A stretch of DNA of 64,000 bases from Vallicoccus soli (GCF_003594885.1 NZ_QZEZ01000001.1:868001-932000); one strand, 5' to 3'. Numbered from the stretch's first letter, positions 34,743-44,491 are shown. Made by a program: numbers and translations. Notes: generated by a model not told the origin, from the sequence alone.

Positions 34743-36935
34743 GTGTCCGACACCACCGGTCTCACGGACGCCCCCGCGGCCGTCGAGCCCACCGCGACCG
34801 GTGCCGCCGGGAGCGGCGCCGGCGTCGAGGGCGCCACGAACGGCGCCCCCGCCCGCACGACCCGCCGCCGCGGCAGCGGCCTCGCCGCCATGGTGCTCCC
34901 GGAGCTGCAGGCGCTCGCCGCCCAGCTCGGCATCAGCGGCACCGGGCGCATGCGCAAGAGCCAGCTCATCGAGCTCATCAGCGAGCGCCAGGCCGGCGGC
35001 GGCGCCGCGGCCCCGAGCGCCGCGCCCAGCACGCCGGCTCCCGCCCCGAGCGCCGCCCCCGCCGCGGGGGCCGCGCCGAGCGCCCCCGCGACGGCCGAGC
35101 AGCCCGCCGCACCCACCACCACCAGCGCTGAGCAGCAGCCCGCCCCGGCGCCGCAGCCCACCCTCGACCCGGAGCTGGACCGCGCCCTCGAGCGCGCCGC
35201 CGCCCGCGCCGACCGCGGGGAGCAGGGCGACGACCTCCGCGCCGACCGGGCCGACCGCGCGGAGCGGGGCGACCGGGCCGACCGGGCCGACCGCGGCGAG
35301 CGCGACGAGCGCGACGACCAGGACGGCGACGACCGCCGCGAGCGCCGCCCCTCGCGGCGTGAGCGCCAGGCCCGCCGCGACGCCGAGCGCGACGGCCGCG
35401 AGCCGCGCGACGGCGAGCAGGACGGCCGCGACCGCCAGGACCGGGGCCGCGGCGACCGCCAGGACCGCGACCGCCAGGACGGGCGCCAGGACGGGCGCCA
35501 GGACGCCGACCGCCAGGACGGCGACCGCCAGGACGGCCGCGAGCGCACCGAGCGCCAGGACGGCCGCGGCGAGCGGCAGGACCGGGACCGCGGCGAGCGC
35601 CAGGACCGGGACCGCGGCGAGCGCCAGGACGGCCGCGACCGCCAGGACGGGCGCCAGGGCGCCGGCCCCGAGGACGACGACGACGAGTTCGGCGGGCGCC
35701 GCGGGCGCCGCGGGCGCTACCGGGACCGGGGCCGTCGCCGCGGCCGCGAGCAGGGCGACGCCGAGCCGGAGGTCGCCGAGGACGACGTGCTCGTCCCGGT
35801 GGCGGGCATCGTCGACATCCACGACAGCTACGCGTTCGTGCGCACGTCCGGCTACCTGCCGGGCCCGAACGACGTGTACGTCTCGCTGCAGCAGGTGCGC
35901 CGCCACGGCCTGCGCAAGGGCGACGCGGTGACCGGCGCGGTGCGCCAGCCGCGCGAGGGCGAGCAGCGCCGCGACAAGTTCAACGCGCTCGTGCGGCTGG
36001 ACACGGTCAACGGCGCGGAGCCCGAGCGGGCCCGCCAGCGGGTCGAGTTCGGCAAGCTCACCCCGCTCTACCCGCAGGAGCGGCTGCGCCTGGAGACCGA
36101 GCCCGGCATCCACACGACGCGGATCATCGACCTCGTCGCCCCCATCGGCAAGGGGCAGCGCGGGCTCATCGTCAGCCCGCCCAAGGCCGGCAAGACGATG
36201 GTGCTGCAGTCGATCGCCAACGCGATCACCCAGAACAACCCGGAGTGCCACCTCATGGTCGTCCTCGTGGACGAGCGCCCCGAGGAGGTCACGGACATGC
36301 AGCGCACGGTCAAGGGCGAGGTCATCGCCTCGACCTTCGACCGGCCGGCGAGCGACCACACGACGGTCGCCGAGCTCGCCATCGAGCGGGCGAAGCGCCT
36401 CGTCGAGCTCGGGCACGACGTCGTCGTGCTGCTCGACTCGATCACCCGCCTCGGGCGCGCGTACAACCTCGCCGCCCCGGCGAGCGGGCGCATCCTGTCC
36501 GGCGGTGTCGACTCGAGCGCGCTCTACCCGCCGAAGCGGTTCTTCGGCGCGGCGCGCAACATCGAGCACGGCGGCTCGCTGACCATCCTCGCCACCGCGC
36601 TGGTGGACACCGGCTCGAAGATGGACGAGGTGATCTTCGAGGAGTTCAAGGGCACCGGCAACATGGAGCTGCGCTTGGACCGCAAGCTGGCGGACAAGCG
36701 CATCTTCCCGGCGGTCGACGTCGACGCCTCCGGCACGCGGCGCGAGGAGATCCTCATGTCGCGCGAGGAGCAGCAGGTCGTCTGGAAGCTCCGCCGGGTC
36801 ATCGCCGCGCTCGACAGCCAGCAGGCCATCGAGCTGCTCCTGGGCAAGCTCAAGGAGACCCGCAGCAACGTGGAGTTCCTCATGCAGGTCCAGAAGACGA
36901 CGCCGATGGTGCCGCAGCGCCAGGTCGAGGACTGA
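34743..36935 (+). CDS. rho: Transcription termination factor Rho with long acidic/basic insertion
   Basis: 730 aa from GTG 34743 with AAGGA upstream; E. coli Rho is 419 aa. An N-terminal helix bundle ([28 protein letters not shown], about 55-82) is followed by an Ala/Pro linker and about 190 residues of Arg/Asp/Gln/Gly-rich repeats such as DRQDGRQDG. The RNA-binding cold-shock fold starts near 348 ([20 protein letters not shown]) and the ATPase has P-loop SPPKAGKT near 478, Walker [11 protein letters not shown] and the R-loop GRILSGGVD. High-G+C actinobacteria have such insertions, which broaden RNA binding. A terminator hairpin follows. Confidence 0.97.
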   Translation: MSDTTGLTDAPAAVEPTATGAAGSGAGVEGATNGAPARTTRRRGSGLAAMVLPELQALAAQLGISGTGRMRKSQLIELISERQAGGGAAAPSAAPSTPAPAPSAAPAAGAAPSAPATAEQPAAPTTTSAEQQPAPAPQPTLDPELDRALERAAARADRGEQGDDLRADRADRAERGDRADRADRGERDERDDQDGDDRRERRPSRRERQARRDAERDGREPRDGEQDGRDRQDRGRGDRQDRDRQDGRQDGRQDADRQDGDRQDGRERTERQDGRGERQDRDRGERQDRDRGERQDGRDRQDGRQGAGPEDDDDEFGGRRGRRGRYRDRGRRRGREQGDAEPEVAEDDVLVPVAGIVDIHDSYAFVRTSGYLPGPNDVYVSLQQVRRHGLRKGDAVTGAVRQPREGEQRRDKFNALVRLDTVNGAEPERARQRVEFGKLTPLYPQERLRLETEPGIHTTRIIDLVAPIGKGQRGLIVSPPKAGKTMVLQSIANAITQNNPECHLMVVLVDERPEEVTDMQRTVKGEVIASTFDRPASDHTTVAELAIERAKRLVELGHDVVVLLDSITRLGRAYNLAAPASGRILSGGVDSSALYPPKRFFGAARNIEHGGSLTILATALVDTGSKMDEVIFEEFKGTGNMELRLDRKLADKRIFPAVDVDASGTRREEILMSREEQQVVWKLRRVIAALDSQQAIELLLGKLKETRSNVEFLMQVQKTTPMVPQRQVED

Positions 36936-36967
36936 CCGGCAGCACAGCACCAGCGACCAGCAGCACC

Positions 36968-37007
36968 CCGACGGGGCCGGGCCGCAGCAGCGGGCCGGCC
37001 CCGTCGG
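36968..37007 (+). terminator. Hairpin terminator after rho
   Basis: Arms 36968-36985 and 36990-37007 pair over 18 positions with one mismatch around an AGCA loop, 32 bp after the rho stop. It insulates rho from the receiver operon. Confidence 0.75.
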
Positions 37008-37020
37008 CGTACGGCCCCCG

Positions 37021-37047
37021 CTCAAGCCCCCGGCCCGCCGCGCCGAG
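37021..37047 (+). promoter_or_regulatory. FliA/WhiG-type promoter of the receiver-receiver-kinase operon
   Basis: CTCAAG (37021-37026), 15-bp spacer, GCCGAG (37042-37047), only 8 nt before the GTG of the first receiver gene. It lies just past the rho terminator, exactly where an operon promoter is needed. Confidence 0.6.
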
Positions 37048-37055
37048 GGGAGGGG

Positions 37056-37475
37056 GTGACCACCGACGCCGCCGCTGCCGCCCCCGCCCGGCGGGCCCTC
37101 GTCGTCGAGGACGACGCCGACGTCCGGGGCCTGCTCACCACGCACCTGCGCCGGCTCGGCTGGAGCGTCGACGGCGCCGCGACCGGCGAGGAGGCGGTGG
37201 AGCGCGCGCTCGCCGCCCCGCCGCAGCTCGTGGTCGTCGACGTCGTCCTGCCGGGGATCAGCGGCTACGACGTCGTACAGTCGTTGCGTCAGCACCCGAC
37301 CACGCGCGGTTGCGAGGTCGTCATGACGTCGATGCTCGACCTCGACGACGTGCGCGGGCCCCGGCTCCAGCAGCTCGGGGTGCGCGGCGTGCTGGCCAAG
37401 CCGTTCACCCGCCGGGACGTCGTGCGCGCCGTGGCGGGGCTGGACACGCCGACGCCGCTGGGGGAGCGCCCGTGA
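37056..37475 (+). CDS. Single-domain response regulator, first of two
   Basis: 139 aa from GTG 37056. Receiver fold: LVVEDDADVRGLL (acidic pair), phospho-acceptor Asp in LVVVDVVLPGISGYDV, MTSML at the Thr/Ser position and Lys in VLAKPFTRRD. No output domain. Overlaps the second receiver gene by 4 nt (GTGA). Context suggests a phosphorelay or chemotaxis-like output with the kinase two genes on. Confidence 0.85.
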   Translation: MTTDAAAAAPARRALVVEDDADVRGLLTTHLRRLGWSVDGAATGEEAVERALAAPPQLVVVDVVLPGISGYDVVQSLRQHPTTRGCEVVMTSMLDLDDVRGPRLQQLGVRGVLAKPFTRRDVVRAVAGLDTPTPLGERP

Positions 37476-37846
37476 CGACCGTCCTCGTCGCCGACGACGA
37501 CGCCGACATCCGCGAGCTCGTGGGCTTCAAGCTGACGCAGGCGGGCTACCACGTCGTCGCCGTCGAGGACGGCGTCGCGGCCCTCGCCGCGGCCCGCGAG
37601 CAGGCCCCGGACCTCGTCGTGCTCGACCACATGATGCCGGGCCTGACCGGCCTCGAGGTGTGCGCGGCCCTGCGCGCCGAGGACGCCACCGCCGACCTGC
37701 CGATCATCATGCTCACCGCCAAGGCGCAGGAGGCCGACGTCGCGCACGGCTTCGCGACCGGCGTGGACGACTACGTCGTCAAGCCCTTCAGCCCCCGCGA
37801 GCTCGTGGGGCGGGTGCAGTCGGTGCTGTCGCGGGTGCGGCCCTGA
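37472..37846 (+). CDS. Single-domain response regulator, second of two
   Basis: 124 aa from GTG 37472, overlapping the first. Complete receiver: [16 protein letters not shown], Asp in [20 protein letters not shown], and [16 protein letters not shown]. It resembles PhoP/CheY receivers but ends right after the receiver, with no winged helix. The stop overlaps the only plausible start (CTG) of the kinase gene. Confidence 0.85.
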   Translation: MTTVLVADDDADIRELVGFKLTQAGYHVVAVEDGVAALAAAREQAPDLVVLDHMMPGLTGLEVCAALRAEDATADLPIIMLTAKAQEADVAHGFATGVDDYVVKPFSPRELVGRVQSVLSRVRP

Positions 37847-39942
37847 GCGCGCCCCCGCCCCCCGCGCCCGGCCGTCCCGCGGCGCCGGGCGCCCCCGCGC
37901 TGCGCCACGGCCTGGCGGCCGCGCTCGCGCTGCTGCTCGCCCTGCTCCTGCTCGTCGCCGGGGCGGGCGTCGCGGGCCTCGTGCTGACCGAGCGCAGCCG
38001 CGACCGGGCCGCGCGCGCCGACCTCGTCCGCGCGAGCACGACCGCCATGCTGCTGGCCGTCGTGGACATGGAGACGGGGGTGCGCGGCTACCGGCTGGCG
38101 CGCGACCGGGAGTTCCTCGAGCCGTACGAGCGGGGCCGGGAGGCCTTCGCCGCGGCGGCGCGCGACGCCCGCGGGCGCGCGGGCGACCCGTCCGAGCGCG
38201 CCCTCGTGGACGAGCAGGTGCGCCTCGAGCAGGAGTGGCGCCGCACGTACGGCGACGTCGTCGCCGCCCTGGCACCGGCGCAGGTGGACGTCGACGAGGG
38301 AGCCACCCGCCGCAACAAGGCGCTGGTCGACGCGTTCCGCGACGTGAACGGCCGGCTCGACGCGCGGCTCACCGCGACGGCCCTGGACGCGGAGGAGGCC
38401 GAGGAGGCCGTGCGGCGCCTCGCCGTCGCCCTCGTCCTCGGCGCGCTCGCCGTCGCGCTCGCGGGGATGCTCGTCGTCGCGCGGCAGGCCCGTACGGCGC
38501 TCGTGGCGCCGCTCGTGGCGCTCGCCGGCGTCGTGCAGCGGCTGGCCGCGGGCGAGGGGACGGCCCGCACGGGGCGCGCCACGGGGCCGCGCGAGGTGCG
38601 GGCGGTGGCCGGCGCCGTGGACGCGCTCGCCGAGGAGGCCGAGCGGCTGCGCGCCGAGGCCGCCGAGACCGAGCGGCTGCGCGGGGTCGCCCACGCGCTC
38701 GGGCGGCGCCTGCGCGACGAGACGGTCCCCGAGCGGGTCCTCGAGGAGGCGGTGGCGCTGCTGGGGGAGGCCCTCGGGGCCGACGCGGCGCTCGTACGGC
38801 TCCTCGACGGCGCCGCGCTGGCCCCCGCGGCGGCCGCCTGGCCCCCGGGCCCGCCGGGCCCCGGCGACCCCGTGCCCGCCCCCTGGCTGGCGCCCCTGCA
38901 CGAGGACGGCGCGGCGCTGGCCGTCCCCGACGCCGCGCACCCGGACGGCGACGCCGCCCGCGCGGCGCTCGCCGCCGTGGCCGGCACCGGAGCGACGGCC
39001 CTGCTCGCGGTTCCCCTGGGCTCGGGCGAGGAGGCGCTGGGAGCGCTGCTGCTCGTCACCACCGGCGGGCCGCGCGCGTGGCACCGGCGGGAGGTCGAGG
39101 CGGCGCTGCTGGTGGCCGCCGACGTCGGCCGCGCGCTCGTGCGGGCCCGGCTCTACCGCGACCAGCAGGACCTCGTCGAGCGCCTGCAGGAGCTCGACCG
39201 CACGAAGACCGACTTCCTGTCGACCGTGTCCCACGAGCTGCGCACGCCGCTGACGAGCATCTCCGGCTACCTGGAGCTGCTGCGCGACGGCGACGCGGGC
39301 CCGCTCGGCGACGAGCAGGCGGCGATGCTCGACGTCCTCGAGCGCAACGCGCGCCGGCTGCGGCTGCTCATCGAGGACCTGCTCACGCTGTCCCGGATCG
39401 AGGCGCGGGCGTACTCCTCCGAGCGGGTCCCCGTCGCCGTCGAGGACCTCGTCGCCCATGCCGCGGCGACGGTGCGCCCCGCCGCTCAGACCGGCGGCGT
39501 CGAGCTCGAGCCGGCGGCGGTGCCGCCCGGCGCCCTCGTCCTGGGCGACGCGGGGCAGCTGGAGCGGGTGCTGCTCAACCTGCTGAGCAACGCGGTGAAG
39601 TTCACGCCCGCGGGGGGCCGCGTCGCGCTGCGCTGCGCCGTCGCGGACGGGCGGGTGCGCCTGGAGGTCGAGGACACCGGCATCGGCATCCCCGCCGCGG
39701 AGCAGGACCGCCTGTTCACCCGGTTCTTCCGGGCGAGCAACGCCACGGCCGCCGCGGTGCAGGGGACGGGGCTGGGGCTGACCATCGTGCGCAGCATCGT
39801 CGAGCAGCACGGCGGGGCCCTCGAGGTGGCCTCCGAGCAGGGCCGCGGCACCCGCGTGGTCGTGGACCTGCCGGGCGCGGGCGGAGGAACAGGCGGGGCA
39901 CCCGTCGCGTTGTCGCCCACGGTCGTGCCTCTGGCACACTGA
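37843..39942 (+). CDS. CHASE3-GAF sensor histidine kinase
   Basis: 699 aa if begun at CTG 37843 (CTGA overlap); the nearest ATG/GTG/TTG downstream would cut into the first membrane helix, and none exists just upstream in frame. Helix 1 ([20 protein letters not shown]) leads a CHASE3-like extracellular domain ([21 protein letters not shown]), then helix 2 ([18 protein letters not shown]), HAMP, and a GAF domain (about 270-430). H-box [11 protein letters not shown] has phospho-His464; N box [11 protein letters not shown] and GTGLGLTIV complete the ATPase. It presumably phosphorylates one or both receivers. Confidence 0.85.
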   Translation: MSAPPPPAPGRPAAPGAPALRHGLAAALALLLALLLLVAGAGVAGLVLTERSRDRAARADLVRASTTAMLLAVVDMETGVRGYRLARDREFLEPYERGREAFAAAARDARGRAGDPSERALVDEQVRLEQEWRRTYGDVVAALAPAQVDVDEGATRRNKALVDAFRDVNGRLDARLTATALDAEEAEEAVRRLAVALVLGALAVALAGMLVVARQARTALVAPLVALAGVVQRLAAGEGTARTGRATGPREVRAVAGAVDALAEEAERLRAEAAETERLRGVAHALGRRLRDETVPERVLEEAVALLGEALGADAALVRLLDGAALAPAAAAWPPGPPGPGDPVPAPWLAPLHEDGAALAVPDAAHPDGDAARAALAAVAGTGATALLAVPLGSGEEALGALLLVTTGGPRAWHRREVEAALLVAADVGRALVRARLYRDQQDLVERLQELDRTKTDFLSTVSHELRTPLTSISGYLELLRDGDAGPLGDEQAAMLDVLERNARRLRLLIEDLLTLSRIEARAYSSERVPVAVEDLVAHAAATVRPAAQTGGVELEPAAVPPGALVLGDAGQLERVLLNLLSNAVKFTPAGGRVALRCAVADGRVRLEVEDTGIGIPAAEQDRLFTRFFRASNATAAAVQGTGLGLTIVRSIVEQHGGALEVASEQGRGTRVVVDLPGAGGGTGGAPVALSPTVVPLAH

Positions 39943-40016
39943 CCGAGGTCCCGGTTCACGGGCGGCGCACCCGAGCGCTCCCGACCCGGCGGCCGCACCA
40001 CCAGCGAGGAGCCTCC

Positions 40017-40223
40017 ATGCGACCCGACATCCACCCGACCTACGTGGACACCCAGGTCACCTGCACCTGCGGCAACACGTTCACCACGCGCAGCACGTCC
40101 GGCAGCGGCCAGATCCGCGCCGAGGTGTGCTCCGCGTGCCACCCGTTCTACACGGGCAAGCAGAAGATCCTCGACACCGGCGGCCGCGTCGCCCGCTTCG
40201 AGAAGCGGTTCGGCAAGCGCTAG
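40017..40223 (+). CDS. rpmE: 50S ribosomal protein bL31 (zinc-binding form)
   Basis: 68 aa, ATG 40017. Contains the zinc Cys set (CTCGN and [14 protein letters not shown]) of the C+ type bL31, so it is the zinc-replete paralogue and not the Zur-regulated one. Conserved position before prfA, but here separated from rho by the receiver-kinase operon. Confidence 0.97.
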   Translation: MRPDIHPTYVDTQVTCTCGNTFTTRSTSGSGQIRAEVCSACHPFYTGKQKILDTGGRVARFEKRFGKR

Positions 40224-40232
40224 TCGCCGCCA

Positions 40233-40266
40233 CGGCGCCGGACCCCCGCGCGGGGGTCCGGCGCCG
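40233..40266 (+). terminator. Hairpin terminator after rpmE
   Basis: A perfect 16-bp stem (40233-40248 with 40251-40266) with a CG dinucleotide centre, followed by TTCG. 10 bp after the rpmE stop. Confidence 0.8.
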
Positions 40267-40313
40267 TTCGCGTGCCAGGGGCGTACGGGGCGGGTCGAGG
40301 AGCGGGAGGCAGG

Positions 40314-41402
40314 GTGTTCGAGGCGGTCGCCGAGCTGGTGGGCGAGCACGCGGAGCTGGAGCGGCGGCTCGCCGACCCCGCGGTGCACGCGGACCAGCGG
40401 GCCGCGCGCACCCTCAGCCGCCGCTACGCGGAGCTGACCCCGCTCGTGGAGACGTACGCCGCGTGGCGCCGCGCCGGCGACGACGCCCAGGCCGCCCGCG
40501 AGCTGGCGGGCGAGGACCCGTCGTTCGCGGCCGAGGCCGCGGAGCAGGACGCCCGGCGCGAGGAGCTCGCCGAGCGGCTGCGCCGCCTGCTCGTGCCCCG
40601 CGACCCCGACGACGGCAAGGACGTCATCCTGGAGGTCAAGGCCGGCGAGGGCGGCGAGGAGTCCGCGCTGTTCGCCGCCGACCTCGTGCGGATGTACACC
40701 CGCTACGCCGAGCGCCGCGGCTGGCGCACCGAGCTGCTCGACGCCACCGGGTCCGACCTCGGCGGCTACAAGGACGTGGCGCTGGCGGTGAAGTCGCGCG
40801 GGGGCACCGACGAGCCCGGCGAGGGCATCTGGGCGCGGCTGAAGTTCGAGGGCGGCGTGCACCGCGTGCAGCGCGTGCCGGTCACCGAGTCGCAGGGGCG
40901 CATCCACACCAGCGCCGCCGGCGTCCTCGTGCTGCCGGAGGCCGAGGACGTCGACGTCGACATCGACCCGGGCGACCTGCGCATCGACGTCTACCGCTCC
41001 TCGGGCCCCGGGGGGCAGAGCGTCAACACCACCGACTCCGCGGTGCGCATCACGCACCTGCCGACGGGCGTCGTGGCCACCTGCCAGAACGAGAAGAGCC
41101 AGCTGCAGAACCGCGAGCAGGCGATGCGCATCCTGCGCGCCCGCCTGCTCGCCGCCGCGCAGGAGACCGCCGACGCCGAGGCCTCGGCGCTGCGCGCCTC
41201 GCAGGTGCGCACCGTCGACCGCTCCGAGCGCGTGCGCACCTACAACTTCCCGGAGAACCGGATCTCGGACCACCGGGTGGGCTACAAGGCGCACAACCTC
41301 GACCAGGTGCTCGACGGCGACCTCGACGGCGTCGTGCAGGCGCTCCTCGACGCCGACGCCGCGGCGCGGCTCGCCGCGTCCGAGGCCGGCGGCGCCGGGT
41401 GA
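40314..41402 (+). CDS. prfA: Peptide chain release factor 1
   Basis: 362 aa from GTG 40314 with GGGAGG upstream. The catalytic GGQ is in [14 protein letters not shown], and the stop-codon-recognition PxT motif reads PVT ([14 protein letters not shown]). It releases peptides at UAA and UAG. It overlaps prmC, whose product methylates the GGQ glutamine. Confidence 0.97.
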   Translation: MFEAVAELVGEHAELERRLADPAVHADQRAARTLSRRYAELTPLVETYAAWRRAGDDAQAARELAGEDPSFAAEAAEQDARREELAERLRRLLVPRDPDDGKDVILEVKAGEGGEESALFAADLVRMYTRYAERRGWRTELLDATGSDLGGYKDVALAVKSRGGTDEPGEGIWARLKFEGGVHRVQRVPVTESQGRIHTSAAGVLVLPEAEDVDVDIDPGDLRIDVYRSSGPGGQSVNTTDSAVRITHLPTGVVATCQNEKSQLQNREQAMRILRARLLAAAQETADAEASALRASQVRTVDRSERVRTYNFPENRISDHRVGYKAHNLDQVLDGDLDGVVQALLDADAAARLAASEAGGAG

Positions 41403-42241
41403 CCGGTCCGCTGGACCGGGGCGTGCGGGCCGAGCTCGAGCGCGCCGCCGCGCTCCTGGCCGGGGCCGGGGTCCCGTCGCCGCGGCACGACGCGGAGGAG
41501 CTGCTGGCCCACGCCCACGGCGTCGAGCGGCGCGACCTGTGGCGCCTCACCGCGGTGGGCGACGCGTACGGCCCCCTCGTCGAGCGCCGCCGACGGCGCG
41601 AGCCCCTGCAGCACATCACCGGCATGGCCTGGTTCCGCCACGTCGGCCTCGCGGTCGGCCCCGGCGTCTTCACCCCGCGCCCGGAGACCGAGCTCGTGGC
41701 CGGCGCGGCCGTCGAGGAGGCGCTGCGCCTCGCGGCACCCGTCGTCGTCGACCTGTGCACCGGCTCCGGCGCGATCGCGCTGAGCGTCGCGACCGAGGTG
41801 CCGGCCGCGCGGGTGCACGCCGTCGAGCTGTCCGAGCAGGCCCACGCCTGGGCCGCGCGCAACCTCGCCGGCTCCGGCGTCGACCTGCGCCTGGGCGACA
41901 TGGACGGGGCGTTCCCCGAGCTCGACGGGGCGGTCGACGTCGTGGTGACCAACCCGCCGTACATCCCGGTCGGCGCCCTCGTGCGCGACCCGGAGGTCGT
42001 CGAGCACGACCCCGCCCTCGCGCTGTGGTCCGGCGACGACGGGCTCGACGCGCTGCGGGTCGTCGAGCGCACCGCCGCGCGCCTGCTGCGCCCCGGGGGG
42101 CTCCTGCTCTCCGAGCACGCCGACCTGCAGGGCGAGGCCGCGCCGGCCGTGCTGACCGCCACGGGCCGGTGGGACGACGTGGCCGACCACGACGACCTCG
42201 CCGGGCGCCCCCGCTGGGTCAGCGCCCGCCGGCGCCCCTAG
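41399..42241 (+). CDS. prmC: Release-factor glutamine methyltransferase
   Basis: 280 aa from GTG 41399 (GTGA overlap with prfA). N-terminal helical domain ([15 protein letters not shown]), SAM motif [16 protein letters not shown] and catalytic TNPPYIP. It N5-methylates the GGQ Gln of RF1/RF2. Coupling to prfA fits its substrate. Confidence 0.96.
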   Translation: MTGPLDRGVRAELERAAALLAGAGVPSPRHDAEELLAHAHGVERRDLWRLTAVGDAYGPLVERRRRREPLQHITGMAWFRHVGLAVGPGVFTPRPETELVAGAAVEEALRLAAPVVVDLCTGSGAIALSVATEVPAARVHAVELSEQAHAWAARNLAGSGVDLRLGDMDGAFPELDGAVDVVVTNPPYIPVGALVRDPEVVEHDPALALWSGDDGLDALRVVERTAARLLRPGGLLLSEHADLQGEAAPAVLTATGRWDDVADHDDLAGRPRWVSARRRP

Positions 42242-42251
42242 GCTGCGGCGC

Positions 42252-42905
42252 GTGCTGCGACGCTTCGCCATGGACGACCCGGTCGAGCGCCGGCGCGGGC
42301 TCGAGCGGGCGGCCTCCGCCGTGCGCCGCGGGGACCTCGTCGTGCTGCCGACCGACACCGTGTACGGCATCGGCGCCGACGCCTTCCGCGAGGAGGCCGT
42401 CGGCGACCTGCTCGAGGCCAAGGGCCGCGGGCGCGACATGCCGGTGCCGGTCCTCGTGGGCTCGCCGAAGACGCTCGACGGCATCACGACCGACGTCAGC
42501 CAGGCGGCGCGCAAGCTCGTCGAGGCGTTCTGGCCCGGCTCGCTGACCCTCGTGCTGCGGGCGCAGCCGAGCCTGCAGTGGGACCTCGGCGACGCCGGCG
42601 GCACGGTCGCGGTGCGGATGCCGCTGCACCCGGTGGCCATCGAGCTGCTGCAGGAGACCGGCCCGATGGCGGTGAGCAGCGCCAACCGCACCGGCATGCC
42701 GCCGGCGGTGACCTGCGACGAGGCGGTCGAGCAGCTCGGAGACTCCGTCGCCGTCTACCTCGACGGCGGGCCGGCGGGGGAGCCGGTGCCCTCCACCATC
42801 GTGGACGCGACGTCGCGCCCGCCGCGGGTGCTGCGGCTGGGCGCGACGCCGCTGGAGCGGCTGCGCGAGGTCGTCCCCGACGTCGTGGACGAGGACGAGG
42901 ACTAG
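42252..42905 (+). CDS. Threonylcarbamoyl-AMP synthase (Sua5/YrdC family)
   Basis: 217 aa from GTG 42252; TAGGCT (42239-42244) overlaps the prmC stop and ends 7 nt before the start, so this gene may have its own leaderless mRNA. YrdC-fold motifs: VVLPTDTVYGIGADAF, KGRGRDMPVPVLVG, SLTLVLRAQPS, VAVRMPLHP and SSANRTGMPP. It makes threonylcarbamoyl-AMP for the t6A37 modification of ANN-decoding tRNAs. Short form without the C-terminal Sua5 domain. Converges on rpsD. Confidence 0.93.
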   Translation: MLRRFAMDDPVERRRGLERAASAVRRGDLVVLPTDTVYGIGADAFREEAVGDLLEAKGRGRDMPVPVLVGSPKTLDGITTDVSQAARKLVEAFWPGSLTLVLRAQPSLQWDLGDAGGTVAVRMPLHPVAIELLQETGPMAVSSANRTGMPPAVTCDEAVEQLGDSVAVYLDGGPAGEPVPSTIVDATSRPPRVLRLGATPLERLREVVPDVVDEDED

Positions 42906-42923
42906 CCCCGCGCCGGGGGCGCG

Positions 42924-43541
42924 TCAGCGCGCGTAGTGCTCCACCACGAGCTGCTCGTCGCACACGACGGGCACCTCGGGGCGCTCGGGGCGCCGCACGA
43001 GCCGCGCCGTGAGCGCCGGCAGGTCCACCTTGAGGTACGCCGGCGCCCCGCCCTCGCCGGCGTGCGCGCCGGCGGCCGCGACGACGAAGGGGTCCTTGGC
43101 GCGGCTGCGCTCGGCGACCTGCACGACCTGCCCCGGGCGCACCCGGTACGACGGGCGGTCCACCCGCTCCCCGTCGACCACGACGTGCCGGTGCACGACC
43201 GCCTGGCGGGCCTGGTAGATCGTGCGGGCGAAGCCCGAGCGCAGGACCAGCGCGTCCAGGCGCGTCTCGAGGTCGCTGATGAGCACCTCGCCCGTGCGCC
43301 CCGCGGCGCGGTGCGCGGCGTCGTACGCCCGCTGCAGCTGCTTCTCGCTGACGTCGTACTGCGCGCGCAGGCGCTGCTTCTCCAGCAGCCGCACGGCGTA
43401 GTCGCTCTGCCCGCGGCGCACCCGGCGCCCGTGCTGGCCGGGCGGGTACGGCCGCTCGTCGAGGTGGCGCGCGCACTTCGGGGTCAGGGCGATGCCCAGG
43501 GCCCGGCTGCGCCGGACCTTCGGGCGGGGGGCGTTGGCCAC
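42924..43541 (-). CDS. rpsD: 30S ribosomal protein uS4
   Basis: 205 aa from GTG 43541 with GGAAGGA upstream. S4 hallmarks: ERPYPPGQHGRR, VRLLEKQRLRAQYDVSE, RLDALVLRSGFARTIYQARQ and the C-terminal DEQLVVEHYAR. The zinc-ribbon Cys residues are absent, as in the principal uS4 of Streptomyces. It is on the opposite strand within the conserved sua5-glyA interval, so it looks relocated. Confidence 0.95.
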   Translation of the reverse strand: MANAPRPKVRRSRALGIALTPKCARHLDERPYPPGQHGRRVRRGQSDYAVRLLEKQRLRAQYDVSEKQLQRAYDAAHRAAGRTGEVLISDLETRLDALVLRSGFARTIYQARQAVVHRHVVVDGERVDRPSYRVRPGQVVQVAERSRAKDPFVVAAAGAHAGEGGAPAYLKVDLPALTARLVRRPERPEVPVVCDEQLVVEHYAR

Positions 43542-43565
43542 GGGGTGGTGTCCTTCCGGTCGTAC

Positions 43566-43584
43566 TCAGGTTAGGCTCACCTTA
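43566..43584 (+). promoter_or_regulatory. DtxR/IdeR iron box overlapping a -10 element
   Basis: TCAGGTTAGGCTCACCTTA matches the IdeR/DtxR consensus TTAGGTTAGGCTAACCTAA at 16 of 19 positions. The -10 TAGGCT (43572-43577) of the plus-strand DUF2470 gene lies inside it, so bound Fe-repressor would block transcription. Confidence 0.75.
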
Positions 43585-43626
43585 CAAGCATGTCGCCGAG
43601 GACCGACCCCACCCAGAGGAGCCGCC

Positions 43627-44475
43627 GTGTCCACCACCGCCGGGGAGCTGCGCACCGCCGCCGGGCCGACGCCGGGCGAGCGCGCCAGGACCGTGCTGCG
43701 CGCCGCGCCGACCCTCGTCCTGCGCCTGCTCGACGGCGGCAGCGGCCCGCACCCGCCGGAGGCCCTCGTCGCCGGGCACCGGCTCGACCCGCGCGGCGCG
43801 CCGCTGCTCGTGCTCGCCGACGACGACCCCGTGGTGGAGGCGCTGCGCGCGGCCGCCGCGCACGGGCTGCCCGACGTGGCCGCGGTCGTCGAGGGCTGGG
43901 CGCTGGTCCCGGTCCCGGTGGCGGACCGGGTGCGCGGCACCGTGCGGCTCGACGGCTGGGCCGAGGAGCTCGACGGGGCCGAGCGGGCGCGGCTCGCGCC
44001 GTCCCTGGGCCTCGGGACCGCGCCGGAGGACCTCGAGGGGTGGACCCTCGTGCGGCTCGACGTCGCCGACGTGACCCTCGCCGACGGCCGGGGGCGGGCG
44101 CGGGTCGCGGTGGAGGACTACGCGGCCGCGGTGCCCGACCCGCTCGTCGACGACGAGCCGCAGCTGCTCGAGCACGTCGCGGGCCGCCACCCGCGCGAGG
44201 TCGCGCTGCTGGCCGCGCTCGCCGGGGCCGTGGTCGGGGGACCGGTGCACGACCCGGTCGTCGTGGGCGTCGACCGCTTCGGGCTGCGGCTGCGCGTCGC
44301 ACCGGGCGGCGCCCTCCCGGACGGGCGGGCGGACCGGCTGGTGGACGGACGGGCGGGCGGGCGGGTCGACGAGCGGGTCGACGTGCACCTGCCCTTCGCC
44401 GCGCCGCTGCGCCACCCCGGCGAGCTCGCCGTCGCCGTCGCCGTCCTGCTGGAGCGGGCGCGCCGCTGCTGCTGA
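43627..44475 (+). CDS. DUF2470 domain protein, iron-regulated
   Basis: 282 aa from GTG 43627 with GAGGAG upstream. The C-terminal part ([17 protein letters not shown] ... [13 protein letters not shown] ... [25 protein letters not shown]) fits DUF2470, the helical domain found in HugZ-type haem-utilisation and pyridoxamine-phosphate-oxidase-like proteins. The N-terminal half may be a degenerate split-barrel. The overlapping iron box implies expression under iron starvation, consistent with a role in haem or siderophore iron handling. No transporter or siderophore gene adjoins it. Confidence 0.75.
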   Translation: MSTTAGELRTAAGPTPGERARTVLRAAPTLVLRLLDGGSGPHPPEALVAGHRLDPRGAPLLVLADDDPVVEALRAAAAHGLPDVAAVVEGWALVPVPVADRVRGTVRLDGWAEELDGAERARLAPSLGLGTAPEDLEGWTLVRLDVADVTLADGRGRARVAVEDYAAAVPDPLVDDEPQLLEHVAGRHPREVALLAALAGAVVGGPVHDPVVVGVDRFGLRLRVAPGGALPDGRADRLVDGRAGGRVDERVDVHLPFAAPLRHPGELAVAVAVLLERARRCC

Positions 44476-44485
44476 GCGCGGGCCC

Positions 44486-44491
44486 TAGAGT
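44486..44491 (+). promoter_or_regulatory. Predicted glyA -10 element
   Basis: TAGAGT, giving a leader of about 33 nt with GAGGAGCAGG before the ATG. The leader is too short for a glycine riboswitch. Confidence 0.5.

Noticed and set aside
42924-43541. rpsD as a zinc-independent paralogue under Zur control
   Set aside because: The principal uS4 of Streptomyces also lacks the Cys ribbon, and the site upstream matches an iron box, not a Zur box.
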